Source: Serratia plymuthica
GTDB taxonomy: Bacteria > Pseudomonadota > Gammaproteobacteria > Enterobacterales > Enterobacteriaceae
Assembly: GCF_018336935.1 (NCBI RefSeq)
Contig: NZ_CP068771.1
Coordinates: 1,984,001 to 2,048,000, forward strand
Direction of reading: 5' to 3'
DNA length: 64,000 nt
Shown: piece by piece, positions 8,607 through 18,635 of the stretch
Layout of the letters: each line of letters begins with the position of its first letter
Position numbering within the stretch: position 1 is the first letter of the stretch
Made by a program: the position numbers and the translations under genes
The notes under the pieces: model-generated
What the model was told of the DNA's origin: nothing
The model's database searches: none
Seen by the model: only the letters and a program-made list of their open reading frames with translations

Positions 8607-10688
8607 TTACCATTGATAGCTGACCAGCAGTTTGGCGTTGCGACCATCCTGTGGGATGCCCTGCGGCGAGTAATATTCTTTATCGAAGGCGTTGCCCAGC
8701 ACCACCGTGGTGGTGACGCCCTGCAGGCGTTCGCGGCCTTTATAGCTCAGGTAGAAGTCGTTGACGCCGTAGCCGCCTTGCTCGGCGGTGCCGGTTTCCA
8801 CGCGAGTGGCGCGCTCGGCGAAGGTAGCGACCCAACCGGTCGACAGGCCGGTTTCACCCAACGGGATATCCAGCGTGCTGGTCACGGTGTCAGGATTGAT
8901 GCTGCTTAACCAGTCGCCGCTGGCTTCGTTCTTGCCGCGCGTGCGGTTGTAAGCCAAATCCCAGCCGAAAATCGCCGTTTTATAGCTCAGCATGGCGTCC
9001 CAGCCCCAGATTTTTGCGCGGTCAATATTGGTCGAGAAAGTGGTGCAACTGATGCAATAGGGGCCACGCGGGCCACGCCCCAACTCCATGGTGACACCGG
9101 TGGTGATGTAATCTCTGGCCTTGGTGTCAAAATAGCTGGCTTTGAATTGCAGGCTGTCGTCCGCCAGCAGCAAATCGTCAAAGCGCAGGCCGAAGCCGTA
9201 CTCCTGCGTCGCGTTGGTTTCCGGTTTCAGATTCGGGTTTGGCACCCAGTAGTTGGTAATGGTGGTCGGGCCCATGGGGATCGAGAAATGTTTGGCGTCG
9301 TTATACATCTCCCCCATGGTTGGTGCACGGAACGCCTGGGAATATGACCCGAACACCATCAGCCAGTCGGTTGGCGCAATGCTGATTGCCCCTCGTGACG
9401 ACCATTTGTCGGCGTCGACATCCGCATAGCCGTCGCTGGAGCCTTTGTAGTTATCGTAACGGGTGCCGGCAAGCAGGGTGATGGGCAGGTCGCGCAGGGT
9501 GATTTCATCCTGCAGCCAGCCGGAAGCAAAGTTGATTTTCGCCTGGGGGAAGCTTTCCGTCGCGCCGCCCGGCGTCTGCTCTTGCCTATAAGCTTCCGAA
9601 CCATAGGTAAACAGGTGCGACGCGAAGGTATCGGCAAACAAACGGGTGCGGTTTTCCAGTTTTGCGCCGCGAGTGGTTTGTTTGCGGGCTTCATCTTCAC
9701 TGCCGTTGGCGTGGGCGTTGATTTTCACATCGGAGTAATACACTTTCGCTTCGGCATCCAGCCATTCCTGGCCAACAGGTTTCAGGCGGTAGCTGAGCTG
9801 GCCGTCGCGTTGGATAGTGGAGCGGTCGGTCATCAGGTTGCCGCTGGAGTTGGTGGATTCCTGGGGGTTTTTCGGCTCCTGCGCCCGATTGTTGTAGTAA
9901 CGCAGATTGCCGCTCAATGACTGGTTTTCGTCCAGAGTCCAGGTCCCTTTGGCCAACAGGTTGCTGATGGTTTCATCGTTTGGCGCGTCAAAACCGTTGC
10001 CCTGGCGCAAATTGCCGACGTCACGGGTGCCGAACGACAGCAGGCCGTCGAGATTGTCGGCCTTGCCGTAGGCGCTGGCGCCCATGCCCAGACTATGATC
10101 GCCGCTGGCTGCGGTGCCGAATACCCGGAAACCGCTGTCATGACCCGGCAGCAGTAGATCGGCGGCATCGACCGTTTCATAAGCGACCACGCCCCCCAAG
10201 GCGCCGCTGCCATACAGCAGGGCAGAAGGGCCGCGCACGACTTCAATGCGTTTAATCAGACCGGGATCGAGGAAGGTGCCATTGATGTGTCCGGTATCCG
10301 TTCCCTGACGGATACCATCCACCAACGTCAGCACACCCCGGCGATCATAGCCACGCATCATAATGTCCTGGCCGTTGCTGCGGCCGGTGCCGGTGACGGT
10401 AATTCCGGGGATCCGGCGCAGCATATCGGCTGCGGTAGACGCAGTCTGGCTTTCCGGCGCGTTGCCTTCGATTACCGTGACCATCATCGGCGCTTCAAAA
10501 CTGCTGCGTTGATTGCCGGTAGCGACAACGGTCATGGCGTCTTCGCCGGTTTTTTCGGTTTTTGCCGGGGTGGCGGCAGAAGAAGAAACTGTGCTGGTGG
10601 TTTGTGCAAAAGTCACCGTCGGCAGAGCGCAGGCAATCGCCAAACTCAATGCGGATAAACGCAACCGGGTGTAAGAGGGCAGAGGCAT
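8607..10688 (-). CDS. hemR: TonB-dependent hemin receptor HemR
   Basis: 693 residues, outer-membrane beta-barrel that imports heme using TonB energy. A signal peptide ends near VTFAQ (about residue 29), followed by a plug domain (ADMLRRIPGITVTGTGRSNGQ, VDGIRQGTDTGHINGTFLDP, RGPSALLYGSGALGG) and the barrel ending KLLVSYQW with terminal aromatic residue. The heme-receptor FRAP (near 451) and NPNL (near 483) motifs are present with the intervening histidine (AKHFS), plus the plug histidine in GHINGT. The start MPLPSY has GGAGAA at the right distance; upstream Met codons lack this. A CISC cysteine pair lies in an extracellular loop. Confidence 0.95.
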   Translation of the reverse strand: MPLPSYTRLRLSALSLAIACALPTVTFAQTTSTVSSSAATPAKTEKTGEDAMTVVATGNQRSSFEAPMMVTVIEGNAPESQTASTAADMLRRIPGITVTGTGRSNGQDIMMRGYDRRGVLTLVDGIRQGTDTGHINGTFLDPGLIKRIEVVRGPSALLYGSGALGGVVAYETVDAADLLLPGHDSGFRVFGTAASGDHSLGMGASAYGKADNLDGLLSFGTRDVGNLRQGNGFDAPNDETISNLLAKGTWTLDENQSLSGNLRYYNNRAQEPKNPQESTNSSGNLMTDRSTIQRDGQLSYRLKPVGQEWLDAEAKVYYSDVKINAHANGSEDEARKQTTRGAKLENRTRLFADTFASHLFTYGSEAYRQEQTPGGATESFPQAKINFASGWLQDEITLRDLPITLLAGTRYDNYKGSSDGYADVDADKWSSRGAISIAPTDWLMVFGSYSQAFRAPTMGEMYNDAKHFSIPMGPTTITNYWVPNPNLKPETNATQEYGFGLRFDDLLLADDSLQFKASYFDTKARDYITTGVTMELGRGPRGPYCISCTTFSTNIDRAKIWGWDAMLSYKTAIFGWDLAYNRTRGKNEASGDWLSSINPDTVTSTLDIPLGETGLSTGWVATFAERATRVETGTAEQGGYGVNDFYLSYKGRERLQGVTTTVVLGNAFDKEYYSPQGIPQDGRNAKLLVSYQW

Positions 10689-10781
10689 GTCGCAATTCTC
10701 CATATGTTTTAAACATATCAATAGATTTGCTGGCTGCCTGGATCTAAGCGATCGGGGTGGCTGGCGTTGAGGAATAAGGGA

Positions 10782-10973
10782 TTATTTGGTCAGGATTAAT
10801 TTCCCGGCCTTGGTCTGCCGCAGTTGGTAACGCTGGCCCTGATGAAGGATGATCGCTACGCCGTCGGCATCGAGCAACTGCGCGCTGTCGTAGCAAGGCG
10901 GCGAGATCAGGCTGCGTTCAGCACCGGGGGCAGCTATGCCATGAGGGGGAGTATTGTGATTATCCATCGTCAT
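10782..10973 (-). CDS. hemP: hemin uptake protein HemP
   Basis: 63 residues, the HemP family small protein that heads enterobacterial hemin operons (E. coli counterpart ydiE). The conserved C-terminal half is visible: DSAQLLDADGVAIILHQG, YQLRQTKAGKLILTK. In other bacteria family members act in heme-responsive expression of the receptor; the mechanism is not shown here. An alternative start is the Met three codons in (MDNHNT). A near-consensus Fur box lies about 40 bases upstream. In E. coli ydiE sits beside aroH without the transport genes, so the downstream hemin operon is extra here. Confidence 0.88.
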   Translation of the reverse strand: MTMDNHNTPPHGIAAPGAERSLISPPCYDSAQLLDADGVAIILHQGQRYQLRQTKAGKLILTK

Positions 10974-11013
10974 TTGTTTATAAAACAGGCCATTAAATGG
11001 TAATTAATATCGT

Positions 11014-11032
11014 ATTGATAATCATTATCATG
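11014..11032. promoter_or_regulatory. Fur box of the hemin operon
   Basis: ATTGATAATCATTATCATG contains the central GATAATCATTATC of the Fur consensus. It stands upstream of hemP on the minus strand with AT-rich promoter sequence between it and the start. Iron-dependent repression of hemPRST-hmuUV is expected from related bacteria. Confidence 0.8.
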
Positions 11033-11136
11033 TGAGGGAAAGGTTACATCAAGGAAAATTTTCTTACCGATGGAACCTTTTTGAAAGAAAGGGGGACGGA
11101 GCGGTCCGGGCACGCCCAGCCCGCAAACTAAGGGGG

Positions 11137-11622
11137 TTATTTCAGCAGGGTTTCGATGTGGTCAAACAGGCGCTCAGGTTTGGTGATGGGCGCAAAACGC
11201 TTCACCCGTTGGCCGTCGGCGGTCAGCAGGAATTTGGTGAAGTTCCACTTGATGCGCTTGCTGCCCAGAACCCCCGGCGCCAGGCGTTTCAATTCGTTGA
11301 ACAGCGGATGCGCGCCGGGGCCGTTAACCTCCACCTTGCCGAACAGCGGGAAGCTGACGCCGTAGTTGAGCGTACAGAAATTGGCGATCTCCAGCGGATC
11401 CCCCGGCTCTTGTGCGCCAAACTGATTGCACGGAAACCCCAACACCATCAGGCCGCGATCCCGATAGTACTGCCAGAGGTTTTCCAGACCACGGTATTGC
11501 GGGGTAAAGCCGCATTTGCTGGCGGTATTGACCACCAGATAAGCCCGGGCGGGAAAGTCGCCCAGAGTTTTGTGCTCCCCTTGCAGCGTGACGCAGGGGA
11601 TGGATAACAGCGAATGGCTCAT
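11137..11622 (-). CDS. btuE: glutathione/thioredoxin peroxidase BtuE
   Basis: 161 residues, cytosolic thiol peroxidase of the glutathione peroxidase family that reduces hydroperoxides; the E. coli name reflects proximity to btuC/btuD, not a role in B12 uptake. Catalytic tetrad residues are in place: Cys37 (NTASKCGFTP), Gln67 (FPCNQFGAQEPG), Trp126 and Asn127 (KWNFTKFL). A second cysteine (NFC, residue 83) may act as resolving Cys. It is slightly shorter than E. coli BtuE. It converges on the hemP promoter region and has its own upstream gap of about 125 bases to aroH. Confidence 0.92.
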   Translation of the reverse strand: MSHSLLSIPCVTLQGEHKTLGDFPARAYLVVNTASKCGFTPQYRGLENLWQYYRDRGLMVLGFPCNQFGAQEPGDPLEIANFCTLNYGVSFPLFGKVEVNGPGAHPLFNELKRLAPGVLGSKRIKWNFTKFLLTADGQRVKRFAPITKPERLFDHIETLLK

Positions 11623-11747
11623 GCGGGAAACTCCACATCCTGTTGGCAGGGGCGCGGTTTATGGCGTCTGCGGGCTTGGTTGGCGTAAGTATAGATGAGT
11701 GAAAGGAAGGTTGAAAAACCGGGGTGTCGCCACCCCGGAGAACAGGT

Positions 11748-12794
11748 TCAGAAGCGGGTATCCACCGCATCGGCCAACATGGCCAGCAGCTGTTCGCTGT
11801 CGGACCAGCTCAGGCACGGGTCAGTGATTGACTGGCCGTAAGTCAGCGGTTGGCCGGCAACGATTTTCTGCGTGCCTTCCACCAGGAAACTTTCTGCCAT
11901 CACGCCGGTGACGGCGGCGGAACCGGCGCGAATCTGCTGGCAGACATTCTCGGCTACTTCCAGTTGACGACGGTGCAATTTCTGGCAGTTGCCGTGGCTG
12001 AAGTCGATAACCAGATGCTCCGGCAGCTCAAATTCGCGCAGGCTGTCGCAGGCGGCAACGATATCGGTGGCGTGGTAGTTCGGCGTTTTGCCGCCGCGCA
12101 TGATGATATGACCGTAGGGATTGCCGCTGGTCTGATAAATCGTCATCTGCCCGTTTTTGTCCGGCGACAGGAACATGTGGCTGGCGCGCGCCGCGCGGAT
12201 GGCGTCAATCGCGATGCGGGTGTTGCCGTCGGTACCGTTCTTGAAGCCCACCGGGCAGGAAAGTGCGGAGGCCATTTCGCGGTGGATCTGGCTCTCGGTG
12301 GTACGTGCGCCGATGGCGCCCCAACTGATCAAATCGGCAATGTACTGGCCGACCACCATGTCCAGGAATTCGGTGGCGGTCGGCAGACCGAGCTGGTTGA
12401 CTTCCAGTAACAGTCGGCGTGCCATTTCGATACCACGATTTACCTGAAAGGTGCCATCCAGCGCCGGATCCGAAATCAGGCCTTTCCAGCCCACCACGGT
12501 GCGCGGTTTTTCAAAATAAGTGCGCATCACGATTTCCAGGCGATCCTGATAGCGAACGCGCAGCGCATTCAGACGGCCGGCATAATCGATGGCGGCATCT
12601 AAATCGTGGATGGAGCAGGGGCCGATAACCACCAGCAGGCGACGGTCTTCGCCGGTAAGGATCTTTTCAATGCGTTTTCGTGACGCTGTCACGCTATCGG
12701 CGATTTCCGCCGAGATCGGCAGCTTCTCCGCCAATGCTTGCGGCGTAACGAGGCTATCGATGCGCGCGGTCCGCAGTTCATCTGTTTTGTGCAT
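11748..12794 (-). CDS. aroH: Trp-sensitive DAHP synthase AroH
   Basis: 348 residues. 3-Deoxy-7-phosphoheptulonate synthase joins phosphoenolpyruvate and erythrose 4-phosphate, the first step of aromatic amino acid synthesis. The sequence matches E. coli AroH along its length, including MRTYFEKPRTVVGWKG, GPCSIHD, GARTTESQIHREMASAL and DFSHGNC; the N-terminus MHKTDELRTARI is AroH-like rather than AroF or AroG. The start at 12794 matches the family; the longer open frame does not. The order aroH-ppsR-ppsA is as in E. coli. I could not identify a convincing TrpR operator upstream. Confidence 0.93.
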   Translation of the reverse strand: MHKTDELRTARIDSLVTPQALAEKLPISAEIADSVTASRKRIEKILTGEDRRLLVVIGPCSIHDLDAAIDYAGRLNALRVRYQDRLEIVMRTYFEKPRTVVGWKGLISDPALDGTFQVNRGIEMARRLLLEVNQLGLPTATEFLDMVVGQYIADLISWGAIGARTTESQIHREMASALSCPVGFKNGTDGNTRIAIDAIRAARASHMFLSPDKNGQMTIYQTSGNPYGHIIMRGGKTPNYHATDIVAACDSLREFELPEHLVIDFSHGNCQKLHRRQLEVAENVCQQIRAGSAAVTGVMAESFLVEGTQKIVAGQPLTYGQSITDPCLSWSDSEQLLAMLADAVDTRF

Positions 12795-13021
12795 GGTTTT
12801 CTCTAAAGACTTTTCTTCGCTGCGGCAGGAGTGCCGGGAAGTGATGGCGATCACAATAACGTAAAAACCGGTGAATTCAACCGTAGAAATTGTGTTCTGT
12901 TGATCGAAGCCACTAAAAAAAGCACAAAAATCATGGCATGTGGGAAATAAACGTCAGACGGCAGGGAAAATACCCCTGCCGGAAAGCCTGCTAGCGCGCT
13001 CTTAGCGGCGGGCCGTGCCGG

Positions 13022-13843
13022 CTAGAACATGCGGCGACTCATGCCAAGAATATCCAGGATTTTGGTGGAGATTTCCTCCACCGAATAGTTGGTGGTGTTC
13101 AGATAACGGATCTGGTTTTTGCGGAACAGCGCTTCTACTTCGGCAAGCTCCATCCGACACTGGCGCAGCGACGCATAGCGGCTGTTTTCGCGGCGCTCTT
13201 CGCGAATGGCGGCCAGCCGTTCCGGGTCGATTGTCAGCCCGAACAGTTTATGCTGAAACGGTTTCAGCGCGGCGGGGAGATGCAAATTGTCCATATCGTC
13301 GGCGGTAAACGGGTAGTTGGCGGCGCGGATCCCGAACTGCATCGCCAGATACAGGCTGGTGGGAGTTTTGCCGCAGCGTGATACGCCCAACAATATAACC
13401 TGAGCCTGATCGAGATTACGCAGCGATATGCCGTCATCATGGGCTAACGTGTAGTCAATGGCAGCGATACGGGCATCGTATTTACCGAGGTTGCTGGCCG
13501 TCAGCCCGTGGGTGCGGTTCGGCACCGGCGTGGGTTCAACGTCCAGTTCACCCTGCAACGGGCCGACCAGCGCCTGCACGATGTCCTGACAAAAGCCTTC
13601 GCTCTGGGTAATGACATTACGCACTTCCGGCGAAATGATGGAGTAAAACACCAGCGGGCGCACGCCGGTATCGCGATAAATATCGTTGATCTGCTGGCTG
13701 ACCGCCCGGGCTCGCGCTTCGGTTTCAACGAAGGGCAACGTAAAGGTCGTGGCTTTGACCGGGAATTGGGACAACACCGCGTGGCCCAACACTTCGGCGG
13801 TGATCGCCGTCCCATCCGAAATATAAAAAACGCTTCTTTCCAC
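13022..13843 (-). CDS. ppsR: PEP synthase regulatory protein PpsR
   Basis: 273 residues, bifunctional kinase/pyrophosphorylase that inactivates and reactivates PpsA by ADP-dependent phosphorylation of a threonine and Pi-dependent reversal. The P-loop [11 protein letters not shown] lies at about 151-161, and [24 protein letters not shown] precedes it as in the family. I take the GTG at 13843 ([14 protein letters not shown]) as start: it aligns with family N-termini and has AAGGAG six bases upstream, whereas the Met codons further out have no support. It is divergent from its target gene ppsA. Confidence 0.92.
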   Translation of the reverse strand: MERSVFYISDGTAITAEVLGHAVLSQFPVKATTFTLPFVETEARARAVSQQINDIYRDTGVRPLVFYSIISPEVRNVITQSEGFCQDIVQALVGPLQGELDVEPTPVPNRTHGLTASNLGKYDARIAAIDYTLAHDDGISLRNLDQAQVILLGVSRCGKTPTSLYLAMQFGIRAANYPFTADDMDNLHLPAALKPFQHKLFGLTIDPERLAAIREERRENSRYASLRQCRMELAEVEALFRKNQIRYLNTTNYSVEEISTKILDILGMSRRMF

Positions 13844-14243
13844 CCGAGGCTCCTTACCTGAAACGGTGATGCAGTTGTATCGCCTGCTTGGCGGTATCAT
13901 GGGCTTCAGGCGATCCCGCGGTAAAGGGGTGAGCAAAAAAAATGTGATAATGCAGGCAGAGTGGCTCATTAATTTTCGCGAGCGAGGAAAAATGAACGTG
14001 ATGGAGTATTCGTATTAAAACGCTATTTTAATTTTCATGAGATAAATGACTCGTTTTTTGCGGGCCTTATTCAGTATATCGGCGAAATCTCAATCAAAAA
14101 CATGGTAATTATTGTGGTTTTTAAAACTGAAGTTTAAAAAATACTTAATTTATTGAGATTTAAACTTTTAGTGCGAAAGGGAACGGTTCCGGGCAGGTTT
14201 CGCCGTTCAGGTAATTTTCCGAAAATCCACTTTCTTCATCGGG

Positions 14244-14257
14244 TTGATCGATTCACC
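14244..14257 (-). promoter_or_regulatory. Cra (FruR) operator upstream of ppsA
   Basis: On the minus strand GGTGAATCGATCAA fits the Cra consensus RSTGAAWCSNTHHW at every position. If the -10 element is TAGTCT at 14284-14289, the site is centred near -45, a position for activation. Activation of ppsA by Cra is known in E. coli; here it is inferred from position and match. Confidence 0.6.
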
Positions 14258-14374
14258 TTTCCATTTCTTATGGATCATTGTGCTAGTCTGAATGGGCTCC
14301 GCTTTGTCGGTGCCCAAGAAAGCAAACGAATTAAATCCGTCTATACCCTACTGATAGCAATAAGGATTGTCTCG

Positions 14375-16753
<2,379 letters not shown>

Positions 16754-16782
16754 CCTTTCACCGCAGATTGAGCGCTGACATA

Positions 16783-16810
16783 AAACCGTAACTCAGGTTA
16801 CGGTTTTTTT
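16783..16810 (+). terminator. ppsA terminator
   Basis: AAACCGTAAC, loop TCAG, GTTACGG followed by seven T: a strong rho-independent terminator 30 bases after the ppsA stop. Confidence 0.85.
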
Positions 16811-16864
16811 ATTGCCGCAGGTAAATGATGTGGGTGGGTGAATAAGCGTGGCTAAAAAAAGAAT

Positions 16865-16971
16865 AAAAAAAAGCCCATCAGGAGACGGGCAAAGACTACA
16901 CACAGCAATTCACATGTATGGCATTACATTGTTTGGAAAGCTTGCTTTAAAATCAGTGATTTGAAGCAATA
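16865..16971 (-). ncRNA. rprA: small regulatory RNA RprA
   Basis: RprA is an Hfq-dependent sRNA that activates rpoS translation and acts in the Rcs envelope-stress response. Read leftward, the 3' half GAATTGCTGTGTGTAGTCTT followed by TGCCC, a GC-rich hairpin and eight T is almost identical to E. coli RprA. A 5' stem (AAATCA/TGATTT framed by TTGCTT/AAGCAA) takes the place of the E. coli first hairpin. A TATTAT at 16984-16979 is a fitting -10 box, which sets the 5' end near 16971. The genomic place between ppsA and ydiK agrees with E. coli, where rprA flanks ydiK. The middle of the RNA differs from E. coli. Confidence 0.85.
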
Positions 16972-17223
16972 TATGGCAATAATACTAAATATTTAAGGGC
17001 CACTAGTCATTAAGAATCATCCTAATAAATACTTGCCTCATGATTTATTCATCAGAACGCTTATTTTATCTTTATTGTATAAAGATGCATTCGCTCGGCA
17101 TGTTCAATTAATGTGCCGGTATGGGGCAGCTATATTATGCCAGAGAGTGAATTCAAAGACAGGAAGTGAATCAGGGATCTTGCTGAGGGTATTCTGCCCG
17201 GCAGCCCGGGCAGAATAGGAGAA

Positions 17224-18324
17224 TTAGCGCTTTTCCAACTCTTTGGCGACGTCGTCCAGATCGGCCGTGGGTTCTGGCGCTTCGTCCATCCAGGCGGTGA
17301 GCAAACGATAAGATACCGCCAACACCACCGGGCCGATAAACAGGCCGATCATGCCGAAGGCCAGCAGGCCGCCGATAACGCCGGACAGGATCAGTAGCAT
17401 CGGCAGATCGGCGCCCATGCGGATCAGCACCGGCCGCAGCACGTTATCCAGCGTGGCGACCAGGCAACTCCATACCAACAGTACGGTGCCCCAGGTGGTG
17501 TCGCCGCTCCAGTACAACCAGATAATCGCCGGGACCAGCACCAGCAACGGTCCCAATTGCGCCACGCAGCAAATGAATATCAGCACCGTCAGCAAGGTGG
17601 CGGCAGGAATGCCGGATACCGCAAGGCCAATCCCGCCGAGTACCGACTGCACCAGCGCCGTCACCACTACGCCCAGCGCCACCGCGCGGATCGCCTGGCC
17701 ACCCAGCACCACCGCCGCGTCGCCGCGATCGGCCGCAAGACGCGCCGCAAAGTGGCGAATACCCAGGGCGACTTGTTCACCGCGCGCATACAGCAGTACG
17801 CTGAACAGCAACATCAGCGTACAGTGCAGCAGGAAACGGCCGATATGCGCCGCTTGCGCGACAAACCAGGTGGCGGTCTGACCGAAGTAAGGTTGGATCT
17901 TCGCCAGCAGCGCCGCGCCCCCGGCATTCACCAGCGTGTGATAGCTGTTATAGACTTTGTTGCCGATCATCGGGATCGAGTGCAACCAGGCCAGATCGGG
18001 AATATGCAGCTTGCCGGGGGTACTGGCCCAGGCAACGACGGGTGCGCTGTTGTCCACTACGCTGCTGACCAGCAGCGAAATCGGCAGGATGAACAGCAGG
18101 ATCAGCAGCAGCGTCATGACGAGGACCGCCAGCGAGCGCCGGCCCCAGAGTATTTTTTGCAGTTTGATCAACAGTGGCCAGGTGGCGATGACCACCATGC
18201 CGGCCCAGGCAAAACCGAGAATAAACGGTTGAATGACCCAAAAACAGGCGACGATCATGATGGCGATAAACAGCACGCCAAAAATAATCCGTGGCAAATC
18301 GTATCGGGATTGCGGGTGTGTCAT
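17224..18324 (-). CDS. ydiK: YdiK, AI-2E transporter family membrane protein
   Basis: 366 residues, polytopic inner-membrane protein of the AI-2E/UPF0118 (PerM) family with about eight hydrophobic segments, including IIFGVLFIAIMIVACFWVIQP at the N-terminus and GVIGGLLAFGMIGLFIGPVVLAV near the end, a conserved family stretch. Some relatives export autoinducer-2 or act as ion antiporters; the substrate of YdiK is not known. The C-terminal tail is acidic and cytosolic. Neighbours rprA and ydiJ are as in E. coli. The ATG at 18324 has no close in-frame competitor. Confidence 0.9.
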   Translation of the reverse strand: MTHPQSRYDLPRIIFGVLFIAIMIVACFWVIQPFILGFAWAGMVVIATWPLLIKLQKILWGRRSLAVLVMTLLLILLFILPISLLVSSVVDNSAPVVAWASTPGKLHIPDLAWLHSIPMIGNKVYNSYHTLVNAGGAALLAKIQPYFGQTATWFVAQAAHIGRFLLHCTLMLLFSVLLYARGEQVALGIRHFAARLAADRGDAAVVLGGQAIRAVALGVVVTALVQSVLGGIGLAVSGIPAATLLTVLIFICCVAQLGPLLVLVPAIIWLYWSGDTTWGTVLLVWSCLVATLDNVLRPVLIRMGADLPMLLILSGVIGGLLAFGMIGLFIGPVVLAVSYRLLTAWMDEAPEPTADLDDVAKELEKR

Positions 18325-18516
18325 GAATTAGGTTCTCATCCTGGTAAGTTAAATCCTTCGTACCTGCTAAGCATGGTGCATTTTCGTTACTTTCCACAAG
18401 GCGGCGCACCTTTTATCGTGCGTCATTCTGCAGTGGGGTAATTGTGATAATGTGAATGCCTTCACTAAACGAGTATGTTAGTTTTCATCATCAATAAAAA
18501 GTAGGGTGGGTCTGAA

Positions 18517-18575
18517 TATACCCTATGAATTTCAAGTTGCAGCCTACAACGCCGCAGCCTGAAAGGCGACGGGTA
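18517..18575. repeat. Serratia palindromic repeat, short form
   Basis: An imperfect inverted repeat: left arm TATACCCTATGAATTTCAAG then TTGCAG, right arm GCAGCCTGAAAGGCGACGGGTA. The same arms occur in longer copies at 36100-36278 and 43359-43473. It lies 60 bases upstream of ydiJ. Confidence 0.65.
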
Positions 18576-18635
18576 AAGACCTGATTCAGCGTACGTTAAC
18601 GCATAAAAAATAGACAGACAGGGTCAAAAAAGCGA

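Noticed and set aside
17033..17218. 61-codon open frame near rprA
   Set aside because: No ribosome site or homology; it lies in the AT-rich leader region next to ydiK's 3' end.
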